A stretch of 64,000 bases of DNA, taken from NCBI GenBank assembly GCA_023252195.1, contig JAHEXI010000013.1, positions 24,064 through 88,063 of the forward strand, given 5' to 3'. Positions 10,271-19,189 of this stretch are shown piece after piece (position 1 is the first letter of the stretch; every line of letters starts with the position of its first letter). Source of the DNA: Pseudonocardiales bacterium (GTDB taxonomy: Bacteria; Actinomycetota; Actinomycetes; Mycobacteriales; Pseudonocardiaceae). Position numbers and translations under genes: made by a program. Below the pieces are notes generated by a model. That model saw nothing but the letters and a program-made list of their open reading frames with translations. It was not told where the DNA came from and searched no databases.

Positions 10271-10454
10271 ACCCCGCTCTACGTCGACCTCGGCGCCGAC
10301 CCGGCCGCCGTCCACCATCTGCTGCCAGCGCACTGAGGTGCGTCGCCGTTACCTGTACGCCCATTCTCGCGTTAGCAACCGGGGTGCGTCGGGGCGGCCT
10401 CGCGATCCTGCTCTTTCCGGGCGCTGGGGCTTGCCGTATTCGCGTGACGCGCGG

Positions 10455-11576
10455 ATGTCGATGCTGTGGGGGATGATGATGTTCAGTCACCGTGCTCGTG
10501 CCGGGGCCGCGGTCGTGGTCGCGGCAGTCACGGTAGGCCTGGCTCCGCCGGGAGCCGCGCAAACGGCACCGCGGGGTCAGGTGAGTCGGGTTGCGGCAAT
10601 CACCGGCGCTGCGTCGATCAACGACACCGAGGCGCGTTATGACATCAAGGGCACCGACCTGGGCATCATGTGGACCGACGAGCGAGGGCAGATCCTGGCC
10701 GCCTTCGGTGACACCTTCGGTGCCAACTGGGCGGGTCCCGACAGCGTAGCCGCGGATCCGGCCGTGATCGACTGGCGCTCGAACACGCTGGCCCGCAGCA
10801 GCGACCGGAATCCCGCTGACGGCATGTCCTTCGATGACTTCGTCACCGACCGGGCCGGCCACGCCAAGGAGCTGGTGCCCTCGCTCAAGCGTGACGGTGT
10901 CGAGATGACCAAGATCCCCACCGGCGGCGTCAACGTCGGCGGACGCAACTATCTGGCCTACATGTCGGTGCGCCACTTCGGCCAACCGGGGCAGTGGACC
11001 ACGAACTACAGTGGCGTCGCGTACTCCGACGACGGCGGGCAGACCTGGCAGGACGCCCTGACCACCCGGCGGCTGAACACCCCTGGTTGTGACGAGAAAT
11101 TCCAGATGATCGCCTATGCCCGACGCGACGGCTTTGTTTACGCCTTCGGCACGCCGAACGGCCGTTTCGGCGACGCCTATGTCGCCCGGGTGCCCGAGCA
11201 GCGATTGCTGGACAACTTCGCCTACGAGTACTGGACCGGGAAAGACTGGCAGCGCGGCACCAGTGCACCCGCGGCCCCGATCGTAGGTGGCCCCGTCGGT
11301 GAGCTGTCGGTTCGCTACGACCAGATCCTCAACAGCTGGGAGATGATGACGCTGGACGAGTCACGCGGCGCGATCGTGCTCCGGTTGGCCCCGCAGCCGA
11401 CCGGGCCGTGGGGCGCGCCGATAACGGTCGCGACCGCCAGCCAGTACCCGCACCTCTATGGCGGCTTCCTGAACCCGGACTCCAGCGGGTCCGACCTCTA
11501 CTTCACGATGACCCAGTACGACCGATACAACGTCTCGCTGATGCACGCCACGCTGCCGACCAGCGGCAGCCGTTAG
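10455..11576 (+). CDS. Secreted DUF4185 protein, possible endo-D-arabinanase
   Basis: About 373 residues with a signal peptide (basic start, then AGAAVVVAAVTVGLAPPG) and a DUF4185 domain that follows it closely. Blocks such as GDTFGANW and YLAYMSVRHFG and the repeated aromatic/aspartate loops fit a five-bladed propeller. Established knowledge: DUF4185 proteins include endo-D-arabinanases now placed in family GH183, acting on mycobacterial-type arabinan. If this member is active it would cut or remodel the arabinogalactan of the organism's own wall; that is inference. Several in-frame ATGs (10455, 10461, 10473-10479) compete. All keep the signal peptide. Confidence 0.75.
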   Translation: MSMLWGMMMFSHRARAGAAVVVAAVTVGLAPPGAAQTAPRGQVSRVAAITGAASINDTEARYDIKGTDLGIMWTDERGQILAAFGDTFGANWAGPDSVAADPAVIDWRSNTLARSSDRNPADGMSFDDFVTDRAGHAKELVPSLKRDGVEMTKIPTGGVNVGGRNYLAYMSVRHFGQPGQWTTNYSGVAYSDDGGQTWQDALTTRRLNTPGCDEKFQMIAYARRDGFVYAFGTPNGRFGDAYVARVPEQRLLDNFAYEYWTGKDWQRGTSAPAAPIVGGPVGELSVRYDQILNSWEMMTLDESRGAIVLRLAPQPTGPWGAPITVATASQYPHLYGGFLNPDSSGSDLYFTMTQYDRYNVSLMHATLPTSGSR

Positions 11577-11606
11577 CCGCCGCCCGTCGCGCTTCCACGA
11601 CGCTCA

Positions 11607-11674
11607 CCTTCCCGAACTCCACAGCAGTGTTGTCAGCCGGGCCGCGAACAGCTCTGCCGTGGAGTTCGGGAAGG
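11607..11674 (+). terminator. 21-bp hairpin after the DUF4185 gene
   Basis: Arms 11607-11627 and 11654-11674 pair with one mismatch. The hairpin lies 31 bases after the stop and before the furA promoter. No U-run. Confidence 0.65.
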
Positions 11675-11718
11675 ATAGAGCAGCCAGTGGGGTGGCACTG
11701 CTCGGCTGGGGAGGATTC

Positions 11719-11755
11719 TTGACTCATTCCAGATAAGCCTGGGATAGTCTGTGTC
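11719..11755 (+). promoter_or_regulatory. furA promoter and probable FurA operator
   Basis: TTGACT (11719-11724) and GATAGT (11743-11748) are separated by 18 bases, and the expected transcript start falls within a few bases of the ATG at 11756. The message would therefore be leaderless, as for mycobacterial furA. The AT-richer segment around CATTCCAGATAA resembles the conserved furA upstream element of mycobacteria; FurA binding here is inferred. Confidence 0.55.
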
Positions 11756-12082
11756 ATGAGTTCTTTGGACGTCAGCCATCAGCTGCGCCAGGCCGGGTTG
11801 CGGGTAACCGCGCCTCGCCAGTGGTTGGCTGAGCATCCCCACGCCACCGCCGAGCAGGTCCGTTGCGGGGTGGTACAGCGGCTGGGATCGGTGTCCACCC
11901 AGACCGTGTACGACGTGCTGGCTGCCTGCACCAGCGCCGGGCTGGTGCGCCGGATCGAACCGGCCGGTCATCCCGAGGCGGAGGTGCTGTTCTGGGGAAC
12001 GTGTCCTAGTTGCCAAGATCCGCCCCCGGCGCCTAAACCAACAGAGCCCGACGAAAACCACTATCAGGAGGCACTACAGTGA
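11756..12082 (+). CDS. furA: FurA-type regulator lacking the metal-binding middle
   Basis: 108 residues against about 147 for mycobacterial FurA. The winged-helix part is recognisable ([12 protein letters not shown] near the start, then [20 protein letters not shown]), although a few residues after TAPR are missing. After the wing the protein jumps from EPAGHPE directly to [12 protein letters not shown], the family's C-terminal end. The roughly 45 residues between these points, which in FurA hold the His-rich and Cys metal ligands and much of the dimer interface, are absent in frame. The gene overlaps the catalase start by 4 bases, the classic furA-catalase arrangement. It may still bind DNA but should not sense metal or peroxide normally. 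Confidence 0.8.
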   Translation: MSSLDVSHQLRQAGLRVTAPRQWLAEHPHATAEQVRCGVVQRLGSVSTQTVYDVLAACTSAGLVRRIEPAGHPEAEVLFWGTCPSCQDPPPAPKPTEPDENHYQEALQ

Positions 12083-13602
12083 CCGGCGAGCAGCCCAAGC
12101 CGACGACGACGGATGCCGGGATCCCGGTCGCGAGTGATGAGCACTCGCTCACCGTCGGTCCGGATGGACCGATCCTGCTCCAGGATCATTACCTCATCGA
12201 GCAGATGGCGCAGTTCAACCGCGAACGCGTGCCGGAGCGCCAGCCGCATGCCAAGGGCGGCGGCGCCTTTGGCCGATTCGAGGTGACCAATGATGTCAGT
12301 GCCTACACCAAGGCCGCGGTGTTCCAGCCGGGTACCAAGACCGACATGCTGGCCCGGTTCTCCACGGTGGCCGGCGAGCGTGGCAGCCCCGACACCTGGC
12401 GCGACCCTCGCGGCTTCGCGCTGAAGTTCTACACCACCGAGGGCAACTACGACATGGTCGGCAACAACACGCCGGTCTTCTTCATCCGCGACCCGATGAA
12501 GTTCCAGCACTTCATCCGTTCGCAGAAGCGCCGCGCGGACAATAACCTGCGTGACCACGACATGCAGTGGGACTTCTGGTCGCTGTCCCCGGAGTCGGCC
12601 CACCAGGTGACCTGGTTAATGGGTGACCGGGGTATTCCGCGCAGCTGGCGGAACATGAACGGCTACTCCAGCCACACCTACATGTGGGTCAACGCTGCCG
12701 GCGAGAAGTTCTGGGTGAAATATCACTTCCTGACCGACCAGGGTATCGAGTTCTTCACCCAGGATGAAGCCGACCAGATGGCCTCGATCGATACCGACTA
12801 CCACCATCGTGACCTGTATGAGCACATCGCCGCCGGCGAGTATCCGAGCTGGACGCTCAAGATGCAGATCATGCCGTTCGATGATGCCAAGACCTACCGG
12901 TTCAACCCATTCGACCTGACCAAGGTGTGGCCGCACGGCGACTACCCGCTCATCGAGGTCGGGAAGATGACGCTGGACCGCAACCCCACCGACTACCACA
13001 CCGAGATGGAACAGGCCGCTTTCCAGCCCAACAATCTCGTGCCTGGCATCGGCCCGAGCCCGGACAAGATGCTGCTGGGTCGGTTATTCGCCTACGCCGA
13101 CGCGCACCGGCACCGCATCGGCGCGAACTACCAACAGTTGCCGGTGAACGCTCCGCAGTCGCCGGTGCACAGTTACAGCAAAGACGGTGCGATGCGGTAC
13201 CAGAACGTGTCGGACCCGGTGTACGCGCCGAACTCCAAGGGCGGTCCAAAGGCCGACGGCGCCCGGTACGGCGAGTCTGCGGGGTGGCAGACCAGCGGGG
13301 ACATGGTGCATGCCGCCTACACCCTGCACGCTGAGGACAGCGACTGGGGCCAGGCTGGCACGTTGGTCCGTGAGGTACTCGACGACGCGGCCCGCGGGCG
13401 GCTGGTGGACAATGTCGTCGGCCACCTGCTCAACGCCGTGACCGAGCCGGTCCTGCAACGGGCCTTCGAGTACTGGCGCAACGTTGACAAGGACCTGGGT
13501 GACCGGATCGAGCAGGGCGTGCGCGCCAAGCAGTCCGAACGCGATCCCAAGGCCGCCAAGCAAGCTAACCCAGCGCGCTCCGGCGCGCAGGCCAAGGCCT
13601 GA
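12079..13602 (+). CDS. Monofunctional haem catalase
   Basis: Dismutates hydrogen peroxide to water and oxygen. The 507 residues fit a clade 3 small-subunit catalase. The distal His57 lies in [14 protein letters not shown], the Asn region reads [18 protein letters not shown], and the proximal haem ligand is Tyr339 in [14 protein letters not shown]. The GTG start overlaps the furA stop, so translation is coupled to the regulator. Bifunctional KatG usually pairs with FurA in mycobacteria; here a monofunctional catalase takes that place. A perfect hairpin follows. Confidence 0.95.
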   Translation: MTGEQPKPTTTDAGIPVASDEHSLTVGPDGPILLQDHYLIEQMAQFNRERVPERQPHAKGGGAFGRFEVTNDVSAYTKAAVFQPGTKTDMLARFSTVAGERGSPDTWRDPRGFALKFYTTEGNYDMVGNNTPVFFIRDPMKFQHFIRSQKRRADNNLRDHDMQWDFWSLSPESAHQVTWLMGDRGIPRSWRNMNGYSSHTYMWVNAAGEKFWVKYHFLTDQGIEFFTQDEADQMASIDTDYHHRDLYEHIAAGEYPSWTLKMQIMPFDDAKTYRFNPFDLTKVWPHGDYPLIEVGKMTLDRNPTDYHTEMEQAAFQPNNLVPGIGPSPDKMLLGRLFAYADAHRHRIGANYQQLPVNAPQSPVHSYSKDGAMRYQNVSDPVYAPNSKGGPKADGARYGESAGWQTSGDMVHAAYTLHAEDSDWGQAGTLVREVLDDAARGRLVDNVVGHLLNAVTEPVLQRAFEYWRNVDKDLGDRIEQGVRAKQSERDPKAAKQANPARSGAQAKA

Positions 13603-13641
13603 CTGGAGAGCCTGACCGGGGGGCGGAAGCCAGACCGAGGG

Positions 13642-13690
13642 GAATAGCCGAGGGCCCGGCACACTGGGGGTGCCGGGCCCTCGGCTATTC
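13642..13690 (+). terminator. Perfect 20-bp hairpin after catalase
   Basis: Arms 13642-13661 and 13671-13690 are exact complements around a 9-base loop, 39 bases after the catalase stop. There is no U-tract. It separates the catalase operon from the reductase gene. Confidence 0.75.
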
Positions 13691-13722
13691 GGTAGCGGAC
13701 GCCTCGCCGTAGGGTCCCTGAC

Positions 13723-14316
13723 ATGGGGCTCACCGTGGTCGGCATCGGTGGTTCGATGCGCGAAGACTCACAGTCCGAGCGAGCCCTGAGCGTGGTTCTT
13801 CAGGGTGCCCGAGCCGCCGGTGCGGACACCGTCGCGATCACCGGCACGGAGTTGATCCTGCCGTTCTACGACCCGGCGGTGCTCGAGCGCAGCGAGCTGG
13901 CGTGCCGGCTGGTGCAAGCGTTGCGGGAGGCCGACGGGGTGGTGCTGGTTTCGCCGGGCTACCACGGCACCGTCTCCGGGTTGGTGAAAAACGCGTTGGA
14001 CTACGTCGAGGACCTGCGCGGGGATCCCCGCCCCTATCTGGACGGACGGGCGGTCGGCTGCGTGGCGATGGCGCTGGGCTGGCAGGCGACGGTGACCACG
14101 CTGACGGCGCTGCGCTCCATCGTGCACGCGCTACGCGGCTGGCCCACGCCGTTGGGCGCGGCGCTGAACTCCGCCGAGGTGAGTTTCGACGACCACGGCG
14201 TCGCCTCCAATCCCGCGGTAGATCGCACGCTGCGCACGATCGGGCAGCAGGTGGTGCAGTTCGCCCTGGATCACCGCGCCGGTGACGCGCAGAACTACCG
14301 TGCCGGCAGCGCGTGA
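13723..14316 (+). CDS. NADPH-dependent FMN reductase family protein
   Basis: 197 residues with a flavodoxin-like fold. The N-terminal GIGGSMREDSQSERAL is the phosphate-binding loop for FMN, and SPGYHGTVSGLVKNALDY is the family signature contacting the flavin ring. Such enzymes reduce free FMN or quinones with NADPH. Being next to catalase fits a redox-stress role, although the terminator between them argues for separate transcription. Confidence 0.88.
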   Translation: MGLTVVGIGGSMREDSQSERALSVVLQGARAAGADTVAITGTELILPFYDPAVLERSELACRLVQALREADGVVLVSPGYHGTVSGLVKNALDYVEDLRGDPRPYLDGRAVGCVAMALGWQATVTTLTALRSIVHALRGWPTPLGAALNSAEVSFDDHGVASNPAVDRTLRTIGQQVVQFALDHRAGDAQNYRAGSA

Positions 14317-14416
14317 GGCCAGTGCCGTCAACTGCTCACGGCTGCTCCTCCACCGGCCGCGGCGGCGGACCGATCGGCCGGGCTTGCCACCAGCGGGCCT
14401 TCTACATCCGGGGTGG

Positions 14417-15487
14417 CTAGGCCAGGCTGACCTCGGTGGGCGCGGTCGGGCTGGGTTCCTCCGGGTGCAGCGCGGCCCGCACGCACAGCGAGCCGCCCTC
14501 CAACCGGCCGCGTGGTCGTAACCCGGCGCGGCGCAATACTCGGGTCAGCGCGCCGTTGCCCGCTCGGGATATCGCGGTGAACTCGGTGAGCTGATCGGTT
14601 CGGGCCAGCTCCACCAGGTTGCGGGCCAGCGCGGTTCCTACTCCCCGACCCTGCCAGAGGTCCTCCACCAGCAGCGCGACCTCGGCTGTGCCCGGTCCGG
14701 TGCCGACCAGATTCGCCAGCCCGACCGCCGCGCCACCATCGGTGGTCATCGCGAGCACGCTGGTGGAGCCGTCGGCGCCGATCAGTTGCTGCAATACCGC
14801 CGCGGTCAACACCGGTCTGGTGGACAGCGATCGCAACGCCCGGGTGTGCGGGGAGCAGCGCGCGTGCAGCGCGGCGACCAGCGGCGCGTCAGCCGCCGTC
14901 GCGACCCGCAGTACCACCTCCGCCCCGTCGGTCAGCTGCACGCTGACTCGTGGTCGCACAAGCCGGACAGCGGCGCGGTCGGCGTCGGCGGCTCCGGCGA
15001 GCTCGAGCAGCGCCGCGGCCCGGGAGATTTCGGTGGCGGTGAACGGCCAGCCGCGGCGCAGCCGCACTCGTCTCGCGCCGACGCCGACGTCGGCCTGATG
15101 GGCAGCTTGATGCGGTGGCGCGCCGGCTTCGGCCAGCTCAGCGCGCAGCATGGTCGCTACCGCCCGGTCGGCGCTGCCGGGGTCGACCGCCACGCAGTGC
15201 GCCAGCGCCAGCGCGGCCGTCACCGGGTCGGCTAGCGCTTGGGCGTCGGCCTGTACCACCACCGTCACGGGAAACCCGGCCGACTCGACGGCTTCGACCA
15301 GTGCCGGCATCGCGACCTTCGGTGGCAGCCTGACCAGCAGCTCGTCGGTCACCGCGCCGTCTTCGGCCGGTTCGCCGACCACGTGCAAGGAGACGATGTT
15401 GGCGCCGTGGCCACCGATCGTCGCGGCGAGCGCGCCCAGTCGGCCGGGTTGATCAGCCACGTCGACGTGTAGCCGCCACAGGGCCAT
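14417..15487 (-). CDS. ACT-domain GNAT acetyltransferase
   Basis: 356 residues. Residues about 3-75 form an ACT domain (LHVDVADQPGRLGALAATIG), a module that binds amino acids and gives allosteric control. The C-terminal 180 residues are a GNAT acetyltransferase with the acetyl-CoA loop EDLWQGRGVGTALA. Fusions of ACT and GNAT in actinobacteria include amino-acid-regulated protein lysine acetyltransferases (Pat-like), which is the likely class. The target is unknown. The ATG at 15487 is chosen over a GTG three codons upstream because AGGAGG lies 8 bases before it. It follows the S9 peptidase on the same strand. Confidence 0.85.
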   Translation of the reverse strand: MALWRLHVDVADQPGRLGALAATIGGHGANIVSLHVVGEPAEDGAVTDELLVRLPPKVAMPALVEAVESAGFPVTVVVQADAQALADPVTAALALAHCVAVDPGSADRAVATMLRAELAEAGAPPHQAAHQADVGVGARRVRLRRGWPFTATEISRAAALLELAGAADADRAAVRLVRPRVSVQLTDGAEVVLRVATAADAPLVAALHARCSPHTRALRSLSTRPVLTAAVLQQLIGADGSTSVLAMTTDGGAAVGLANLVGTGPGTAEVALLVEDLWQGRGVGTALARNLVELARTDQLTEFTAISRAGNGALTRVLRRAGLRPRGRLEGGSLCVRAALHPEEPSPTAPTEVSLA

Positions 15488-15545
15488 GGTGACCACCTCC
15501 TGGCTTAGCTTCCGCTGTTGTCGTTACCCCCATGTTGACGGACGA

Positions 15546-17405
15546 TCAACTTTCGCGCAGAACCTCGCGGACGAACGCGACCTCGACTGCGGCCTGCCGG
15601 AGGTTCTCGGCTACCACCAACGACCCATGCCCCGCGTCGTAGCGGTAACTCCGGAACGGCTTGCCCAGCTCAGTGAGCCGGTCGAGGTAGTTGTCGATCT
15701 GACGGATCGGGCAGCGCGGATCGTTGTCCCCGGCCAGCAGCAGCACCGGGGCCCGCAGGTCGGTCGCGTAGCTGATCGGAGAGGACTCCCGGTAGAGCTC
15801 AGGCAGCTCCTCGGGGGAGCCGCCGAACAGCGCGCGATCGAAAGCCCGCAGCGGCTCCATCTCATCGGCGTAGGCGGCGGGGTAGTCGGCGACCGGGATC
15901 CCGGCGATGCCGGCAGCCCAGTGCTGCGGTTGGGTCCCCAACGCGAGCAGGGTCAGGTAGCCGCCCCAGGACCAACCTTCGACGACGCACCTCGCCGGGT
16001 CGGCGAACCCGCTGGTCACTGCCCAGTCGTGCACGGCCGCGACGTCTTCCAGTTCGGTCAGCCCGGGTCGGCCCTCGATCGCGTCGCGCCAGGTCGAGCC
16101 GTAGCCGGTCGAGCCGCGGTAGTTGACGTGCACGACGGCGAAGCCGGCGTCCAGCCACAGCGCTCGGCTTGCGGAGAAGCGGTCCTCGTCGGCTGCTTGC
16201 GGGCCACCGTGCAGCGCGAACACCGTGGGCAGCGGTCCTGCCGGGGTGTCGGGCGGCCTGGCTACCAGGGCGTGCACCGCACCGGCCGGGGTTTCCACGA
16301 ACTGGTCGGCCAGGGCTTGTGAGCCAGGCGCCGGCTCGCCCCGCGCAGCCAGCAGCGCGCGGTGGGTGCCGTCTTCGTCCAGTGCCTGGATGCTGGGCGG
16401 CTGGGCGGCGCAGGACCAGGCGTACTCGACGGTGCCGTCCGGCCGGACCGCCGCATTGCTGACAGTGCCGGTGGGGATGTCCAATGCGGTCAACTCACCA
16501 GTGGCCAGCTGGTAGCGGTGCAGTGTGGAGCGTGCGGCGTGCTCATGGATGACGAGCAGCGCGGCGCCGTCGGGATACCAGTCGGCAGTCAGCTCACCGG
16601 GCAGGTCCAGGGCAATCTCGGTCTCAGTGTTGGCCTTGACGTCCCAGATCAGCAGCTCTTGGCGGCCGTGTCGCTCGTGGCTGAGCAACAGTCGGGGGTC
16701 GCCCGCCAGCGGGGCGAAGCCCAGCACCTCCAACCCTTTGCCGGGCCCGTCCCACATCTGCGCAATTGCGTCACCGGTGCCGGTGTCGAGCACCCGGACC
16801 GCGGGGTGCCGGGAGTCGCCGTGTTCGGAGTGCACGATCGCGAGTAGCTGCTCGTCCCGGGACAGCGCGCCCACCCCGGCGTCGTGCTCGTTGCGGTAGA
16901 CCACCTGTGCGGTGCCGTCCCGGGAGATCCACACCGTGGTGCCGTCGTCGGTGGCGGTTCCGACCGCCGCGGTGCGCAGGCCGAGGTCAAGCCCGGCCGG
17001 GTAGCCGGGCGCGGTACCCGGCACGGCAGGCTGGGGCTGCTCGTCCACGGGCCGCCCGGCGAACGGCTCGGTCACCCAGCTACCGAATTCGTCGCCGTCG
17101 GTGTCGGCGAACCACCACACCTGCTCACCGTCGGGACTCACAGTGGCGCTGTGGGTGCCGTGCGGCCGCTCGGTGACCTGCCGGTGCGAGCCGGTGGAGC
17201 GGTCCCAGGCGTAGACCTCCCACGTGCCCGAGGCGTTGGAGGTGTACAGGCAGCGGTCCGGGGCGTCTCGGGCCCAGTCCGGCAGGCTGACCCGGGGTGC
17301 GGTGAACCGGGCTCGCCAGCGCGCCTCCGCGACCGGATCGTCGAACAGCGTGTCGGGAACTCCCGCTGAGTGCGTCACGCGCTGATACTGCCCTATCCGC
17401 GCCAC
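15546..17405 (-). CDS. S9 family prolyl oligopeptidase-type peptidase
   Basis: 619 residues: an N-terminal beta-propeller (about 1-370, with repeats such as SPDGEQVWWF) and a C-terminal alpha/beta-hydrolase domain. The nucleophile is Ser479 in GWSWGGY. The acid is the Asp in AGDNDPRC and the base is His in DAGHGS. No signal peptide is seen, so it should be cytoplasmic and cut short peptides. The annotated ATG has no obvious ribosome site; a GTG nine codons downstream is an alternative start. It lies upstream of the ACT-GNAT gene with a 58-base gap. Confidence 0.9.
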   Translation of the reverse strand: MARIGQYQRVTHSAGVPDTLFDDPVAEARWRARFTAPRVSLPDWARDAPDRCLYTSNASGTWEVYAWDRSTGSHRQVTERPHGTHSATVSPDGEQVWWFADTDGDEFGSWVTEPFAGRPVDEQPQPAVPGTAPGYPAGLDLGLRTAAVGTATDDGTTVWISRDGTAQVVYRNEHDAGVGALSRDEQLLAIVHSEHGDSRHPAVRVLDTGTGDAIAQMWDGPGKGLEVLGFAPLAGDPRLLLSHERHGRQELLIWDVKANTETEIALDLPGELTADWYPDGAALLVIHEHAARSTLHRYQLATGELTALDIPTGTVSNAAVRPDGTVEYAWSCAAQPPSIQALDEDGTHRALLAARGEPAPGSQALADQFVETPAGAVHALVARPPDTPAGPLPTVFALHGGPQAADEDRFSASRALWLDAGFAVVHVNYRGSTGYGSTWRDAIEGRPGLTELEDVAAVHDWAVTSGFADPARCVVEGWSWGGYLTLLALGTQPQHWAAGIAGIPVADYPAAYADEMEPLRAFDRALFGGSPEELPELYRESSPISYATDLRAPVLLLAGDNDPRCPIRQIDNYLDRLTELGKPFRSYRYDAGHGSLVVAENLRQAAVEVAFVREVLRES

Positions 17406-17418
17406 CCATCGCCGCCGC

Positions 17419-17481
17419 CCGTGAACTCGACAGCACCGACGTCTGGATCGACCAGGGACGTCGGTGCTGTCGAGTTCACGG
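17419..17481 (-). terminator. Perfect 24-bp hairpin between MarR and peptidase genes
   Basis: Arms 17419-17442 and 17458-17481 are exact complements around a 15-base loop. It lies just after the MarR stop (minus strand) and just before the peptidase start. It is the longest perfect hairpin in the window and has no U-tract. Confidence 0.7.
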
Positions 17482-17489
17482 CGCGTTGG

Positions 17490-17909
17490 TCATCGAGCGA
17501 GGCGCCGGGCGGTGTCTTTGAGGACTTCCGTGAGGACGCGCTGGGCTGCCGAGCCCATGGTCTTCAGCACCGCCTGCAGACGTCGGGCAGTGTCCGGGTC
17601 GATCTTGCCGAGCATCTGCGCCGCGGTACCGGTGACGGCTACCAGCACGCGCCGAAGGTCCTCGGGGTCTGGTGTGCGACAAACCAGCCCGGCTCGGGCG
17701 AGCCGATCGACCATCGCGCAGGTGGCTGGTGGTCGGGTGCCCAAGGCGTCGGACAGTGCCATCAGTGTCATCGGAGCCCGCGCGCTGATGATGTGCAGCG
17801 CGATCAGCTGAGACAGGGTCATTTCGGTGCCGGCCCAGGCGGCGGGGCGGGTGGACACCAACTTCCGCAGGTAGCCGGCGAGCCAGCGGGCATCCTCAGT
17901 CGTTACCAT
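17490..17909 (-). CDS. MarR-family regulator
   Basis: 139 residues from the ATG at 17909. It has a winged-helix core (TLSQLIALHIISARAPMTLM, then PPATCAMVDRLARAGLV as recognition helix, then RRVLVAVTGTA as wing) flanked by helices that form the dimer. The ligand and targets are unknown. A diverged, broken paralogue starting with the same MVTTED sequence lies at 27786-28045, which supports this start. Confidence 0.85.
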   Translation of the reverse strand: MVTTEDARWLAGYLRKLVSTRPAAWAGTEMTLSQLIALHIISARAPMTLMALSDALGTRPPATCAMVDRLARAGLVCRTPDPEDLRRVLVAVTGTAAQMLGKIDPDTARRLQAVLKTMGSAAQRVLTEVLKDTARRLAR

Positions 17910-18193
17910 CGACTGCACGCCTCCGAGACGACTGTCCAGACTCCCAGTCGAGACACTTTCTCACGTTCCTCAATGAAACCAACGGAAGCATCCGACCGCA
18001 AGAACCTGCAGGTACATGGCACCCAATCGATGGTAGAGCCGGTGACTAGCCGGCACCGCCCGCCCGCCCGAGCACGGCATACCGGCTCTGATACCCAACC
18101 TAGCCCCAGGCGTCGAGAGCATGGCTGACTGGCAGGGGTGCCTGGGGATCGACATCTGATGAGCCCGACGCAACCGTCGGTGGGGTTTGGGCG

Positions 18194-18616
18194 CTACTCC
18201 GTCGAGGAGCGGCCCTGGCGCGCTGACGTGCGGCCGTGGTGCGCCAACTCCTCGATCTGAGATTCCGCCACCGAAAGGTCCGCCTTGCACCGTGCCAAGT
18301 ATCCGGACAGCCGGGCGACCTGCCGGCTCTCATTCTCTAGTGCCAGAGTCAGCTCAGCGCGCTCGATGTCCCATTCCCTCTGCATCGCCTGGGAGCGGGC
18401 CTGCACCTTGCCCAGCTCTTCGCGCATCGCCTTCTCCCCGCCTTGCAGCGTCGCGATGTACTCGTTAGCTGAGGTGAGCGCGGTCGACCCCGATGTCGCA
18501 TCCAAGCTACGCAGCTCACTGCGGCGTTTGAGCAGGAAAATGCCCATCTGCACGCTACCGCCACCGAGCGCGATCGCAACGACCTGGAGGACGAACCGCA
18601 GCGTGTCAGGACTCAC
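18194..18616 (-). CDS. Membrane-anchored coiled-coil protein
   Basis: 140 residues: one membrane helix near the N-terminus (LRFVLQVVAIALGGGSVQMG) followed by KRRSELRSL and a long predicted coiled coil from about residue 50 to 125, rich in Glu, Arg, Leu and Gln. Its start overlaps the end of the preceding membrane gene by 11 bases. I do not recognise the family. Size and layout resemble small proteins near phage lysis or tail modules, which is only a guess. Confidence 0.6.
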   Translation of the reverse strand: MSPDTLRFVLQVVAIALGGGSVQMGIFLLKRRSELRSLDATSGSTALTSANEYIATLQGGEKAMREELGKVQARSQAMQREWDIERAELTLALENESRQVARLSGYLARCKADLSVAESQIEELAHHGRTSARQGRSSTE

Positions 18617-19025
18617 TGGCGCGATCTACTTCCCGGGCGACAGCAGCGAGGGTGATGACGCGCCTGATCGTGCCCGCCGCGATAGCGAGGAATCCGCTCC
18701 CGGCGACCGCGCCGTGCAAACCGAGCCCGAGGATCACGCCGAGACCGTAGATGGCACATCCGATAGCGGTGACTGTCAGACCCAGGGTCTCGGCCAGTGT
18801 CCGATTGCGGGCGATTCCGGTGAGGGTGAGCGCCGATCCCACTACGAGCAGAGTACCCATCAGGCGCGAGATGCTGCCCGCGGCGATGTTACTCAGGGCT
18901 TGGGATACCTCGTCCCCGTAAACAATGGCCAACGCGCCGGGGAACACCAAGACGACCGCGAGTACAACGGTGTACGGACGGTGCACCCACGCCGATTGAA
19001 GCTGCCGCCGGATCGATGGCGTCAT
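18606..19025 (-). CDS. Four-helix membrane protein
   Basis: 139 residues from the ATG at 19025, which overlaps the stop of the upstream small gene (ATGA). About four membrane segments are visible, among them VVLAVVLVFPGALAIVY, LGLTVTAIGCAIYGLGVILG and AVAGSGFLAIAAGTI. No catalytic motif is seen. The topology would suit a holin or a small channel, but the family is not recognised. A longer frame starting at 19199 reads through the upstream gene and is not preferred. Confidence 0.55.
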   Translation of the reverse strand: MTPSIRRQLQSAWVHRPYTVVLAVVLVFPGALAIVYGDEVSQALSNIAAGSISRLMGTLLVVGSALTLTGIARNRTLAETLGLTVTAIGCAIYGLGVILGLGLHGAVAGSGFLAIAAGTIRRVITLAAVAREVDRASES

Positions 19026-19189
19026 GCCCCGAGAACCTGTGTCGCGATGAGCCCGCTGACCGGCTTGGCCCACCCGGTGGTGACTGCTTTGCCGGTGGCG
19101 CTGATCCTGTGTGGATTGGTCTCGACCTGGGCGAACAGCTTGGGACAGCTGGCCTTCATGGCCGCCGTCTGATCGGCCAGGCCGCTCAT
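19022..19189 (-). CDS. Small protein heading the membrane cassette
   Basis: 55 residues (MSGLADQTAAMKASCP...), soluble and slightly basic, with its stop overlapping the next start by 4 bases. Its AGGAG lies about 19 bases upstream, which is rather far; the same site sits 6 bases from an ATG in the other frame at 19199. Which of the two is translated cannot be settled by eye. Function unknown. Confidence 0.4.
   Translation of the reverse strand: MSGLADQTAAMKASCPKLFAQVETNPHRISATGKAVTTGWAKPVSGLIATQVLGA

Noticed and set aside
10271..10335. The frame stays open for 20 codons after the selD TGA (LYVDLGADPAAVHHLLPAH), raising the idea of selenocysteine read-through.
   Set aside because: The SelD family ends at about this stop, the active site already uses Cys17, and no SECIS-like hairpin is evident near the TGA.
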